From NCBI RefSeq assembly GCF_900101855.1, contig NZ_FMVC01000001.1, positions 771,965 through 835,964 on the forward strand: DNA of 64,000 nucleotides. Reading direction: 5' to 3'. The stretch's first letter is position 1. Every line of letters begins with the position of its first letter. Below, in pieces: positions 34,053 through 43,900 of the stretch. A model generated the notes under the pieces. That model saw nothing but the letters and a program-made list of their open reading frames with translations, was not told where the DNA came from and did not search any database. Origin of the DNA: Flavobacterium anhuiense. Lineage in GTDB: Bacteria; Bacteroidota; Bacteroidia; Flavobacteriales; Flavobacteriaceae. The position numbers and the translations under genes are program-made.

Positions 34053-36305
34053 ATGAAATATTTATTTTTGACAATATTAATACTTTCAGCTATAAGCCTA
34101 CACTCCCAAAATATCTCAGGAAAAGTGGAATCATCAATTCCTGTAGGTCAGGAAATTAATGTTAGTTTATTAAATACAAACTTTAAAACCCAAACCGATT
34201 CTCTAGGATTTTATAAACTAGAAAATATTCCGAAAGGGAACTATAAAATAAATGTAACCTCGACGGGATTCAAACCAGTAACTCAAAGAATTTCTGTTTT
34301 AGAAAATGAAAATTTGAATCTTGATTTTGAATTAGAAGAAGATCAGAATGAATTGAACGAAGTGGTAGTTTCTGGAACCTTAAAACCTGTAAAACGATTA
34401 GAAAGCGCCGTTCCGGTTGAGGTTTATTCGCCAGTTTTCTTCAAGAAAAATCCAACGCCAAGTATTTATGATGCACTTCAGAATATAAATGGAGTTCGTC
34501 CGCAGCTCAATTGTGGTGTTTGTAATACGGGAGATATTCACATAAATGGTCTCGAAGGGCCGTATACTTTAGTAATGATTGACGGAATGCCGATTGTGAG
34601 CAGTCTTTCTACTGTTTATGGCTTGTCTGGAATTCCGAATTCTCTGGTAGAACGAATCGAAATTGTAAAAGGTCCGGCTTCGTCTCTTTACGGAAGTGAA
34701 GCGGTTGGAGGTTTAATCAATATCATTACTAAAAACCCGACTAATGCACCCGTTTTTTCTGCCGATTATTTTACGACTTCTTATTTTGAAAGTAATCTTG
34801 ATTTGGGAATGAAGTTCAATGTTGGGAAAAAAGCAATTTCTCTTATCGGAATTAATTATTTCAATTACGATCAAGTTATTGATAAGGATCACGACAATTT
34901 TACAGATGTTACGCTTTCTGAACGAATTTCGCTTTTTAATAAATGGAGTTTTCGACGAAACCATAATCGCCTTTTTACGATCGCTGCACGCGGAATGTAT
35001 GAAGATCGTTGGGGTGGAGATATTCGTTGGGAGAAAAAATATCGTGGCGGAGATGAAATTTATGGTGAAAGCATTTATACCAAAAGAGCTGAGTTGATTG
35101 GAAGTTATCAATTGCCTTTTGAAGAAAAACTAATGTTTTCTTTTTCTGGAAATGTGCATTATCAAGACAGCCGTTATGGTACGACATCTTATATTGCCAA
35201 TCAGAAAATTGGATTTTTACAGCTGACTTGGGATAAAAAAATTGGACGTAACGATTTGCTGGCGGGAATTGCAAACCGATACACATACTATGACGATAAT
35301 ACGCCTGCAACAAAAGAGGCTGAAAACACTTGGCTTCCTGGTATTTTTGTTCAGGACGAAATTACATTTTCTCCAAAAAGCCAAGTTTTGCTAGGAATGC
35401 GCTATGATTACAATTCTATTCATGGATCTATTTTCACACCGCGATTTGCGTACAGGTTTAAGGCAAACGAAAACACGATTATTAGATTAAATGCCGGAAC
35501 TGGATTTAGAGTTGTGAATTTGTTTACCGAAGATCACGCGGCGTTAACAGGTTCAAGAGATGTTATTATTAAAAACGATTTGAAACCAGAACAATCTCTA
35601 AATGTGAATTTGAATTATATTCAGAAAATTAATTTCGGAAACGGGACCTTTATGGGAATCGAAACCACAGCTTTCTATACAAGATTCAGCAATAAGATCA
35701 TTTCAGATTATGAGACCAACCCAAACGAAATTATCTACGACAATATTGATGGTTACGCTTTAAGTCAAGGAATCAGTACAAATATCGATCTTAATTTTCC
35801 GTCGGGATTAAAATTTATTGTCGGAGCAACGGTTTTGGATAATAAAAACGTCGAAAATGGAATTTCTGAAAGACCTTATCTAACTGAGAATTTTACGGGA
35901 ACATGGAGCATTTCGTATAAAATTCAGCCTTGGAATTTATCAATGGATTACACAGGAAATGTTTATAGTCCGATGAAATTGCCTCTGCTTAGCGAGACCG
36001 ATCCGAGAAGTCCTAATTCTCCTTGGTATAGCATTCAGAATATTCAGTTTACGTATTCGGGATGGAAAGATTTTGAAGTTTATGGCGGAATCAAAAATCT
36101 GCTGAACTTTACTCCGAAGCAAAATAATCCGTTTTTGATTTCGAGAACTAATGATCCTTTTGATAAAAATGTGCAATATGATTCTAATGGAAAAGTTCTA
36201 GTTACGCCTGATAATCCGTACGGTTTGACATTTGACACGACTTATGTTTATGGACAAAACCAAACTATTCGAGGATTTTTGGGATTACGATATACTTTTA
36301 GGTAA
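34053..36305 (+). CDS. TonB-dependent outer-membrane receptor
   Basis: I start at the ATG at 34053 (750 residues), because the signal peptide MKYLFLTILILSAISLHSQ begins there. A carboxypeptidase-regulatory-like domain follows (about residues 20-95). Then come the plug (about 105-230) and a long beta-barrel ending LRYTFR. The plug holds NCGVCNTGDIHINGLEGPYTLVMIDGMPIVSS, with a Cys-Gly-Val-Cys pair before the usual plug motif. This is odd, since most siderophore receptors lack cysteines there. With the Fur-type regulator and MerC upstream, a metal or metal-complex substrate is likely (inference). Confidence 0.92.
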   Translation: MKYLFLTILILSAISLHSQNISGKVESSIPVGQEINVSLLNTNFKTQTDSLGFYKLENIPKGNYKINVTSTGFKPVTQRISVLENENLNLDFELEEDQNELNEVVVSGTLKPVKRLESAVPVEVYSPVFFKKNPTPSIYDALQNINGVRPQLNCGVCNTGDIHINGLEGPYTLVMIDGMPIVSSLSTVYGLSGIPNSLVERIEIVKGPASSLYGSEAVGGLINIITKNPTNAPVFSADYFTTSYFESNLDLGMKFNVGKKAISLIGINYFNYDQVIDKDHDNFTDVTLSERISLFNKWSFRRNHNRLFTIAARGMYEDRWGGDIRWEKKYRGGDEIYGESIYTKRAELIGSYQLPFEEKLMFSFSGNVHYQDSRYGTTSYIANQKIGFLQLTWDKKIGRNDLLAGIANRYTYYDDNTPATKEAENTWLPGIFVQDEITFSPKSQVLLGMRYDYNSIHGSIFTPRFAYRFKANENTIIRLNAGTGFRVVNLFTEDHAALTGSRDVIIKNDLKPEQSLNVNLNYIQKINFGNGTFMGIETTAFYTRFSNKIISDYETNPNEIIYDNIDGYALSQGISTNIDLNFPSGLKFIVGATVLDNKNVENGISERPYLTENFTGTWSISYKIQPWNLSMDYTGNVYSPMKLPLLSETDPRSPNSPWYSIQNIQFTYSGWKDFEVYGGIKNLLNFTPKQNNPFLISRTNDPFDKNVQYDSNGKVLVTPDNPYGLTFDTTYVYGQNQTIRGFLGLRYTFR

Positions 36306-36320
36306 TTTTAATAGCGATTA

Positions 36321-36463
36321 TTAGCCACGAATTCACGAATTATTTTATTGAGATTCAACCAAATAAAATTACACGAATTTATCAAAATTAATTTGTGTAA
36401 TTTTTCTTTCTGTTGTTTTGCATTACAGATAATTTTTGAAATAATTCGTGAATTCGTGGCTAA
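36321..36463. repeat. Long inverted repeat with an inner inverted repeat
   Basis: Arms of 25 bases, 36321-36345 (starting TTAGCCACGAATTCACG) and 36439-36463 (ending GTGGCTAA), are perfectly complementary. Inside lies a second pair AAATTACAC / GTGTAATTT (about 36364-36372 and 36393-36401). The element fills the spacer between the TonB receptor and the thioredoxin gene. The same CACGAATTTCACGAATT motif appears after the AraC gene (about 23738-23754). Confidence 0.7.
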
Positions 36464-36476
36464 AAAACAAAAAAAA

Positions 36477-36941
36477 ATGAAAAAGCTAGTTCTACTTATT
36501 TTCTTCTTCGGAATAACTTCAACAGGATTCTGCCAATTAAAAAGTAGCACTTTTGAAGAAGTAGACAGCTTACAGCAAATCCAAAAACGGAAAACCATTG
36601 TTTTCATCCATACCGATTGGTGTCAGTTTTGCCAACGAATGAAAGCCACAACTTTTAAAAATCAAGAAATTATAGAAAAACTAAACTCCGATTTTTATTT
36701 TATTGATTTTAATGCAGAGGAAAAAAGAGATATTAAATTCAATAATCACACTTTCAAATACCTGCCTTCAGGGAATAATGTTGGAGTTCATGAACTGGCA
36801 TTGCAGCTGGGAACAATTAATAATCAAATTGCCTATCCGACTTTGTGCGTTTTGAATGAGAAAAACGAAATTATTTTTCAGTATAATATTTATTTGAGCA
36901 CAAAAGAGTTTAAAATTCTTTTGGAAAAATTGGAAAAATAA
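36477..36941 (+). CDS. Exported thioredoxin-fold protein
   Basis: I use the ATG at 36477 (154 residues), because the signal peptide MKKLVLLIFFFGITSTGFCQ begins there; a longer frame back to 36348 runs through an inverted repeat. The mature protein is a thioredoxin-like fold with W48-C49-Q-F-C52 in HTDWCQFCQRMKATTF, and the cis-Pro loop in IAYPTLCVLN. This form resembles thiol proteins of the DUF255/thioredoxin_7 type that act in the periplasm. It follows the TonB receptor and a TrxR-like protein, so all could be part of a redox-linked metal system (inference). Confidence 0.85.
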   Translation: MKKLVLLIFFFGITSTGFCQLKSSTFEEVDSLQQIQKRKTIVFIHTDWCQFCQRMKATTFKNQEIIEKLNSDFYFIDFNAEEKRDIKFNNHTFKYLPSGNNVGVHELALQLGTINNQIAYPTLCVLNEKNEIIFQYNIYLSTKEFKILLEKLEK

Positions 36942-36959
36942 ATTTTCTTATTTTTGAAA

Positions 36960-38135
36960 ATGAACTCTTCACAAATTCCACATTTCGATTACATTTTTAC
37001 AGGAACTGGACTCGCATCCTTGATGACGATTTATAAAATGATTTTGTCTGGGAAGTTCTCTGATAAATCCATTTTATTATTAGATCAAGATGTGAAGAAA
37101 ATCAATGATAGAACTTGGTGTTTTTGGGAAAAGGAGGAAAGTATTTGGAATTCGGTGGTTTCAAAAAAATGGGATTTAGCATTTTTTGCCAATGAAAATT
37201 TCAGACGCGATTTGGATCTAAAACCATATTCGTATAATAAAATCAACGGTTTAGATTTTTATAATTTCGTTTTCGGAGCTATTTTAAATCAGTCTAACAT
37301 TACTTTTTTAAACGAAAAAGTAACTGATATCAACGAACTTGAAACCCACGTTTTTGTTGGAACAGAACAAAACCGATACACTTGTCAGTATCTTTTCAAT
37401 AGTATTTATACTAAGGCTTTCGCCGAAAGGCAAAATAAATATCCTGTTCTACAGCAGCATTTTGTGGGTTGGTTTGTGAAAACGAAAGAAGAAGTTTTTA
37501 ATCCCGAAGAAGTAACTTTCATGGATTTTTCGGTTGAGCAAAAAGGAAATACAAGATTTATGTATGTTCTGCCAACTTCAAAAACAGAGGCTTTGGTTGA
37601 ATATACTTTGTTTTCGGAAAAATTGCTTCCTAAAGAAGAGTACGAAAATGAAATTCAAATTTATCTGAAGAAACTCGGCGCAAGCCAATATCAAATTCTC
37701 GAAAAAGAGGAGGGAAGCATTCCAATGACCTGTTATCCTTTTTGGGAAAGAAATACCAAACGTGTTTTGAATATTGGCACGGCAGGAGGCTGGACAAAAG
37801 CGAGTACGGGTTATACGTTTAAGAGTTCTGACAAAAAATCATCAGCCTTAGTTGAGTTTATTCAGCAAAAAGATTTCCAAATGAAAGACTTTCATAAAAA
37901 ATCTAAGTTTTGGTTTTATGATTTACTGCTTTTAGATATTCTCTATAGAAAAAATGAATTGGGAAGTTCTATCTTTTCTTCTTTGTTTAAAAAAGGAAAT
38001 CCTGAATTGATTTTCAAATTTTTAGATGAAGAAACGACTTTTTCTGAAGATGTTAAAGTTATTTTAAAGTGTCCCAAAATTCCATTTATTAAAGCGTTAT
38101 TTAGAGTGATTTTTCTTTCAAATAAATCTAACTAA
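36960..38135 (+). CDS. crtY: Lycopene cyclase, CrtY type
   Basis: I start at the ATG at 36960 (391 residues). The sequence shows an N-terminal dinucleotide-binding loop (YIFTGTGLASLMTIYKMI), the CrtY signature NDRTWCFWEKEE, and the later motifs FMDFSV, FMYVLPTSKTEALVEYTLFS and GTAGGWTKASTGYTFKSSDKK. CrtY cyclises the ends of lycopene to beta-rings, giving beta-carotene as the precursor of zeaxanthin-type flavobacterial pigments. No crtB, crtI or crtZ is nearby in the window; elsewhere in Flavobacterium they usually form another cluster. It lies 18 bases after the thioredoxin gene. Confidence 0.85.
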   Translation: MNSSQIPHFDYIFTGTGLASLMTIYKMILSGKFSDKSILLLDQDVKKINDRTWCFWEKEESIWNSVVSKKWDLAFFANENFRRDLDLKPYSYNKINGLDFYNFVFGAILNQSNITFLNEKVTDINELETHVFVGTEQNRYTCQYLFNSIYTKAFAERQNKYPVLQQHFVGWFVKTKEEVFNPEEVTFMDFSVEQKGNTRFMYVLPTSKTEALVEYTLFSEKLLPKEEYENEIQIYLKKLGASQYQILEKEEGSIPMTCYPFWERNTKRVLNIGTAGGWTKASTGYTFKSSDKKSSALVEFIQQKDFQMKDFHKKSKFWFYDLLLLDILYRKNELGSSIFSSLFKKGNPELIFKFLDEETTFSEDVKVILKCPKIPFIKALFRVIFLSNKSN

Positions 38136-38146
38136 AAACGTAACAA

Positions 38147-38941
38147 TTGAAAAACATTACTCTATTATTTAGTTTCTTTTTTACTCTTTTATCTTTTTCG
38201 CAAGTTTCTTTTGATAAAGCTCAGGACGCAATTTTGAAAGAATCTGTAACCGATTGTGCGGAAAAACATGACTACAATATTGAAATGGCCAAATGGCAGG
38301 CATGCCTTGACGAAGGTTTAAAAAAAGACAGCACAATTGCTCAACTCTGGCAGTTAAAAGCCATGCCGTATTTTAAATGTAAAAAATACGAAGTTGGAAT
38401 GCTTTATTTGGATAAAGCAGTTCTGTACAATAAACAGGAATGGCTCCCGTATCGAGGGTTTATAAAATGTATTTTTGCCAAAACATATAAAAGTGCCATA
38501 ACAGATTTTGAAGAATGCATTAAATTGTATGGAAACAGCTATGTTATGGATCATACATATCGTTTTTACATTGGACTATGCTACTTGCAATTAAATGAAT
38601 ACGAAAAAGCAGAAAAGCTTTTTGATGATTATGTGAATGACATTTACAAAAATAGAAATCAATTAGAACATCCTACGGCATATTTTTATCAAGGAATTGC
38701 AAAGTATGAACTTCAAAAGTTAGATGAGGCTATTGTAATTTTTGACAAAGCATTAAAAATATATCCTCAATTTTCAGATGTAAAATATTATAAAGCAATC
38801 TGTTGGTATAAAAAAGGTAAACCAAAAGAGGAAATAATGGCTTTGATTGAAGAGGGAAAACAAGATGCTAAAAAAGGATTTTCAGTTAATGAAGACAATA
38901 CAGTTTATGAAACTTATCCGTATCAAAAGAAATTAAGATAA
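38147..38941 (+). CDS. Exported TPR protein with a TTG start
   Basis: This 264-residue protein has a signal peptide (MKNITLLFSFFFTLLSFSQ) that begins at a TTG codon; the in-frame TAA at 38141 rules out an earlier start, and no ATG lies in the signal. The body is tetratricopeptide repeats: AQLWQLKAMPYFKCKKYEVGMLYLDKAVLYN, and more clearly YRFYIGLCYLQLNEYEKAEKLFDDYV and AYFYQGIAKYELQKLDEAIVIFDKALKIYP. TPR proteins bind partners, so the role is in protein interaction in the periplasm or at the surface. It follows crtY by 11 bases. Confidence 0.8.
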   Translation: MKNITLLFSFFFTLLSFSQVSFDKAQDAILKESVTDCAEKHDYNIEMAKWQACLDEGLKKDSTIAQLWQLKAMPYFKCKKYEVGMLYLDKAVLYNKQEWLPYRGFIKCIFAKTYKSAITDFEECIKLYGNSYVMDHTYRFYIGLCYLQLNEYEKAEKLFDDYVNDIYKNRNQLEHPTAYFYQGIAKYELQKLDEAIVIFDKALKIYPQFSDVKYYKAICWYKKGKPKEEIMALIEEGKQDAKKGFSVNEDNTVYETYPYQKKLR

Positions 38942-39001
38942 TAACAATCAAACTATAACAAAACTTTATACTTCTTAGTAACTAGTTGCGAGTAAACTTT
39001 G

Positions 39002-39009
39002 TAACTTTG
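39002..39009 (+). promoter_or_regulatory. TAnnTTTG box upstream of the bacilliredoxin gene
   Basis: TAACTTTG at 39002-39009 fits the -7 element. A TTG (38986-38988) lies only 13 bases upstream, shorter than the usual 17-23. The transcript would begin about 28 bases before the ATG at 39044. Confidence 0.35.
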
Positions 39010-39043
39010 CAGTTCAAAAAGTACAATTTAAAAAAACAAGAAT

Positions 39044-39454
39044 ATGTATCCACTAGAAATGGTAAAACCAATGGAAGCTGAATTGACAGCTGCTGGTTTT
39101 CAAGATTTACATAGTGCTGAAGCTGTTGAGAATGCTATCAAAGCTGAAGGTACCACTTTAGTTGTTGTAAACTCTGTTTGCGGGTGCGCTGCAAGAAATG
39201 CACGTCCAGGAGCAAAAATGAGTTTGGAAGGAGCTAAAAAACCAGATCATTTAATTACTGTTTTTGCAGGTGTTGACAAAGAAGCTGTTGATGCTGCAAG
39301 ACAACATATGTTCCCATTTCCTCCATCTTCGCCATCTATGGCTTTGTTTAAAAACGGAGAATTGGTTCACATGTTAGAGCGTCACCACATCGAAGGACGC
39401 CCAGCTGAATTAATTGCTGAGAATTTGCAAGATGCGTTTAACGAGTTTTGTTAA
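39044..39454 (+). CDS. BrxA/BrxB family bacilliredoxin (YphP-like)
   Basis: This 136-residue protein carries the CGC redox motif in [21 protein letters not shown], the signature of the BrxA/BrxB (YphP/YqiW) family, along with [29 protein letters not shown]. These proteins remove bacillithiol from mixed disulfides on proteins. Bacillithiol is known in some Bacteroidota, so the gene suggests that thiol here, although no bsh genes are in view. It stands alone, with a terminator downstream. Confidence 0.92.
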   Translation: MYPLEMVKPMEAELTAAGFQDLHSAEAVENAIKAEGTTLVVVNSVCGCAARNARPGAKMSLEGAKKPDHLITVFAGVDKEAVDAARQHMFPFPPSSPSMALFKNGELVHMLERHHIEGRPAELIAENLQDAFNEFC

Positions 39455-39458
39455 TTTT

Positions 39459-39613
39459 AAAGATACTAAGTTGCTAAGGTTCTGAGATACTAAGTTTAGG
39501 ATTGAAGCGATAAAGATTTAAAAACAAAAAGCACTATGAAAATAGTGCTTTTTGTTTTTATATATGTTTAGTTCAAAAAACTTAGAACCTTAGCAACTTA
39601 GAATCTCAGTACC
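39459..39613. repeat. Nested inverted repeat around a terminator
   Basis: An outer repeat (about 39459-39497, with ACTAAGTTGCTAAGGTTCT) is complementary to about 39578-39613 (with AGAACCTTAGCAACTTAGA). It encloses the strong hairpin at 39521-39558. The convergent genes on either side end here. Confidence 0.65.
39521..39558. terminator. Bidirectional terminator between brx and the efflux operon
   Basis: AAAACAAAAAGCACTAT pairs with ATAGTGCTTTTTGTTTT across a four-base loop. A and T runs on each side allow it to serve both the plus-strand bacilliredoxin gene and the minus-strand efflux operon. Confidence 0.85.
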
Positions 39614-40981
39614 TTATAAATTCCATCCCCCGCCAAGCGCTTTGTATAACTCAATCATGGAACTTAATTGTCTTTCAGATAATTGTGCTAAGCTTAATTG
39701 TGCGTTAAAAAGATTGGTTTCTACATCTAAAACTTCTAAGTAAGAAACGTAACCGCTGTCATATCTTTCGTGAGATAGTTTGTAGTTTATTAAAGCGGCC
39801 TGAACCTGTCTGTTGCGTGCTTTCCATTCTTCTTGATAAGTTCTGACATTTTGTATGGATTGTTCTACTTCTGAAACAGCATCGATATACGTTTTCTGAT
39901 AAAGGAATTTGTATTGTTCTGCCTGTTGTCTGTTTATCTCAACTCTTCTTTTGTTTTTTCCGAAAGCGAATATTGGTCCAGCAATTCCTCCAGAAGCATT
40001 TTGCAAATACGAGCTTCCTAGAAACAGATTGCTCAAATCGGCGCTGGCGAATCCGGCAATTGCAGCTAGATTGATAGACGGAAATCGCATTGCCTGAGCT
40101 ACGCCAATTCTTTCATTGGCAGCCGCATATCTTAATTCGGCAGCTTTTACGTCGGGTCTATTTTCTAATAATGCAGACGGAATTGACAACGGGATTTTAC
40201 TGACAATCTGCAACTCAGTATTGCTTTTCCCTCTCGGAATTTCAGTAGGAAGCTGCCCTGTAAGCAGTGCAATGGCATTTTCCTGATACGTTATCTGTCT
40301 TTCAATGTTAGGAATTGCTGCTTCGGCAATGGCAACCTGCTGTTCAATCTGCACTTTGTCAACTTCAGAGATATAGCCTTTCGCAAATCTTTCGCTTATA
40401 ATTTCATAATATTTTTGTCTTGTTTCAAGCGTATGCTTTGTTATTTCCAGCTGATCATCAAAGTTTCGCATCTGAAAATAGGCTATTGCAATATTGGCAA
40501 CGATATCGGACAATACTACTTTACGAGCTTCTTCTGTGGCTAGAAGTTCATTTTTGACAGCATTATTTTCATGGCGAAATTTTCCCCAGAAGTCAAGTTC
40601 CCAAGACATAGTTGCGCCAGCAGTTGATGGAGTAATGTATTTCTCGTTGCTGTTTATAGTAGCTCCATACTGAAAAGACGGAAATAAATCGGCTTTGGTA
40701 TAACCTAATTGGGCACGAAACTGCTCAATTCTTGAAACCGCAATTTTTAGATCATAGTTATTCTCAAGACCTTTTTGAATAAGACCTTTTAAGACATCAT
40801 CATTAAACAGATCGAACCATTTTAAATTGGTTACGGAAGCGAGACTGTCTAAATTTCTTTCGTTTCTATAAGAATCTGATTTTAACTGCTCAGGTTTTTT
40901 ATATTTTGGACCAACCATACATCCCACCGGAAATAAGGAAAGAACCAATACAATAACGATTATTTTATATTTCTTACTCAT
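39614..40981 (-). CDS. TolC-like outer-membrane lipoprotein of an RND efflux pump
   Basis: This 455-residue protein is the outer channel of a tripartite pump. The lipobox VGC at residue 21 and the following MVGPKYKKPE match the OprM/NodT family. The pattern of two repeated helical halves is typical, with blocks such as NYDLKIAVSRIEQFRAQLGYTKADLFPSFQYG near the N terminus, ENRPDVKAAELRYAAANERIGVAQAMRFPSINL in the middle and YDSGYVSYLEVLDVETNLFNAQLSLAQLSERQLSSMIELYKALGGGW at the end. It overlaps the pump gene by eight bases and is the last gene of the operon. Confidence 0.95.
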   Translation of the reverse strand: MSKKYKIIVIVLVLSLFPVGCMVGPKYKKPEQLKSDSYRNERNLDSLASVTNLKWFDLFNDDVLKGLIQKGLENNYDLKIAVSRIEQFRAQLGYTKADLFPSFQYGATINSNEKYITPSTAGATMSWELDFWGKFRHENNAVKNELLATEEARKVVLSDIVANIAIAYFQMRNFDDQLEITKHTLETRQKYYEIISERFAKGYISEVDKVQIEQQVAIAEAAIPNIERQITYQENAIALLTGQLPTEIPRGKSNTELQIVSKIPLSIPSALLENRPDVKAAELRYAAANERIGVAQAMRFPSINLAAIAGFASADLSNLFLGSSYLQNASGGIAGPIFAFGKNKRRVEINRQQAEQYKFLYQKTYIDAVSEVEQSIQNVRTYQEEWKARNRQVQAALINYKLSHERYDSGYVSYLEVLDVETNLFNAQLSLAQLSERQLSSMIELYKALGGGWNL

Positions 40982-43900
40982 GGTCTGTAGTATTTGATTC
41001 TACATTGTTTTCTCCTGTTGCGATTGTTTCTTCTTTCTTGTGTCCAATTTTTTCAATCATAACAAATAGACCCGGTACAATTAATACACCTAAAACGGTG
41101 GCGATCAACATGCCGCTAAATACAGCCATTCCCATTACAATACGGGCTTGAGAACCTGCACCTGTAGCAGTCAATAACGGAACAACTCCAAGAATGAATG
41201 CAAAAGCGGTCATCAGAATCGGGCGAAAACGAAGTCTTGCCGCGTACATTGCCGATTCGTAAAGGGGTTTTCCTTTTTCATATTCTTCTTTGGCAAACTC
41301 AACTATAAGAATGGCATTTTTCGCTACCAATCCGATAAGTAAAACAAGTCCGATTTGCGCAAAAACGTTATTGACATAAGCGTCACTTCCAAATCTTGCT
41401 AAAAGAAGCCCTAAAAATGCTCCAAATACTGCAAAAGGAGCTCCAAGAAGTACACTAAATGGCAACTTCCAGCTTTCGTATTGCGCAGCTAAGATTAAGA
41501 ACACGAAAACCAATGCCATAATAAACACTGATGATCCTCCAGGAGAATGTTTTTCTTGATACGATAAGTTAATATAATCGTAACTCATATCTGCAGGCAG
41601 AGTCTCTTTGGCCACTTCTTCCAATGCAGTTAAAGCTTGCGCACTACTATAACCGTCGTTTGGACTTCCTCCAATTTCAGCAGATCGGAATAAATTTAAA
41701 CGATTCGTAAAATCGGGCCCCGAAACTTTAGTTGCTGTAACCAATGTCGAAACTGGAAGCATATCGCCTTTATTGTTCTTTACATAAATCATGTTTAGAT
41801 CTTCGGGTTTAACACGATTGATAGCTTCTCCCTGTACGTAAACTTTATATTGACGCCCGAAACGGTTAAAGTCATTGACATAACTTCCTCCCAAAAATGC
41901 TCCAAGCGCCTCGGTGACTTTAGAAACGGGTATTCCCAATTTCATTGCCTTGTCGTTATCGATATCCAACTTAATTTGCGGTGTACCAGCATTAAAAGTG
42001 GTGTAAATTCGTTTTATTTCAGGACGCTGCTGTGCTGCGGCAATAAATTTTTGTGTTTGTTCTGCTAAATATTGCGGTGTATTACCTCCGCGGTCTTGCA
42101 GCATTAAGCTAAATCCAGCAGAAGCACCTAAACCTTGAATTGCGGGCGGACCAAATGAAAAACAGGTTGCCGTTGTAATTTGAGTGGCCAGTTTTTTATT
42201 GAATCGATCTACAAACTGTTTAGCCGTTTCAGCTCTTTCTTCCCAAGGTTTTAACGAAATGAAGATGAAAGCGTTATTTGGCTGATAAGAATTAGTAAGC
42301 ATACTAAATCCGTTTATCGTTGTATATGATAAAATTGATTTTTCTTCTTTAAGGAAGCTGTCTACTTTTTTCGATATTTCATCGGTACGCTGTAAAGATG
42401 ACGCAGGAGGCAAAGCAATATTTACTAAAACATAACCTTGATCTTCCTCGGGAATAAATCCTAGCGGAATTTTTTTGCCTAAAAGAACAATCGAAGCAAG
42501 TATCACGGCTAGTAAAACAATAATTCGCATTGCTTTTTTAGCAAAAAAGGTTGCTCCGCCAATATATTTTCCTGTAACATTTTCGAAAACTCTATTAAAC
42601 CAAGAAAAGAATTTAGCAAGCCATCCTTTTTGCTGGTCAAGAGGTTTTGTCGGTTTTAAAAGCATGGCACAGAGTGCGGGACTTAAAGATAAAGCACTAA
42701 ATGCTGAAAAGGCAACCGAGACGGCAATGGTTATGGCAAATTGCTGATAAAAGCGCCCCGTAATTCCAGGTGTCATCGCTACTGGGATAAAAACGGCACA
42801 CAAAATCAATGCAATCGCAATTACTGGTCCAGAAACTTCTTTCATAGCTTGAATAGTAGCCTCTCTAGGGTTTTTTCCATGTTCGATATGATGTATTACG
42901 GCTTCTACAACCACAATCGCATCATCGACTACGATACCAATCGCCAATACTAATCCTAAAAGCGAAAGGGTATTAATCGAAAATCCTAACATTGGGAAAA
43001 CCGCAATGGTACCAATCAGCGAAACAGGAACTGTAATTAATGGAATTAAAGTAGCGCGCCAGTTTTGCAGGAATATAAATACCACTAGAATAACCAATAT
43101 AATAGCTTCAAAAAGAGTATGAACAATATCATCAACCCCAGCGGTAATGGCCAGTGTAGTATCTAAGGATTCTTGGTATACAACGTCTTGCGGAAATCTT
43201 TCAGACAATTGCTTCATAGTGGATTTTGCAGTTTCTGCCACATCAAGCGCATTACTTCCAGGCATTTGGTATAAAGCTACAACGGCACTTGGAGAGCTGT
43301 TTCTTCTGGCTGTTGAACTGTAATTTTCAGTTCCTAATTCGATGCGGGCAATATCGCCCAATAAAACTTGTGCTCCATCTTCTTTGCTTCGAACTACGAT
43401 ATTTCCAAATTCTTTTTCAGTAACCAATCGGTCTTGAAGTGTTACACCGTATGTAAATTCAGTATTAGGAGGTGCTGGTTCAGCCCCAAATTTTCCTCCT
43501 GGACTAATCATGTTTTGTGCATTCAGTGCATTTTTGACATCTTCAACAGTCACGCCGAGCTTACTCATCATATCTGCCTTTAACCAAATACGCATGGAGT
43601 AATCGCTTCCTCCAAAGAGAGCAACTTCTCCAACTCCTTTTATACGAGCCAGCTGGTCAACGACATTTATACTGGCGTAGTTATTTAAAAACTTGGCGTC
43701 ATATTTTGGATTGTTAGACGTAATGGTAAACAACATCATCGGGAATGATAGGGACTTTTTTACTACGACTCCCTGTTGTTTAACACTAGAAGGCATAAAT
43801 GGAGCGGACTGGTTTTGTCTGTTTTGCGTAAGCATATTGGCATTATCCAGATTAGTTCCCACATCGAAAGTAACTTCAATAGTACAAGCACCATCAGAAG

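Noticed and set aside
34713-35313. Long minus-strand frames opposite the TonB receptor (132 and 112 codons)
   Set aside because: They are antisense shadows of a gene with strong family evidence.
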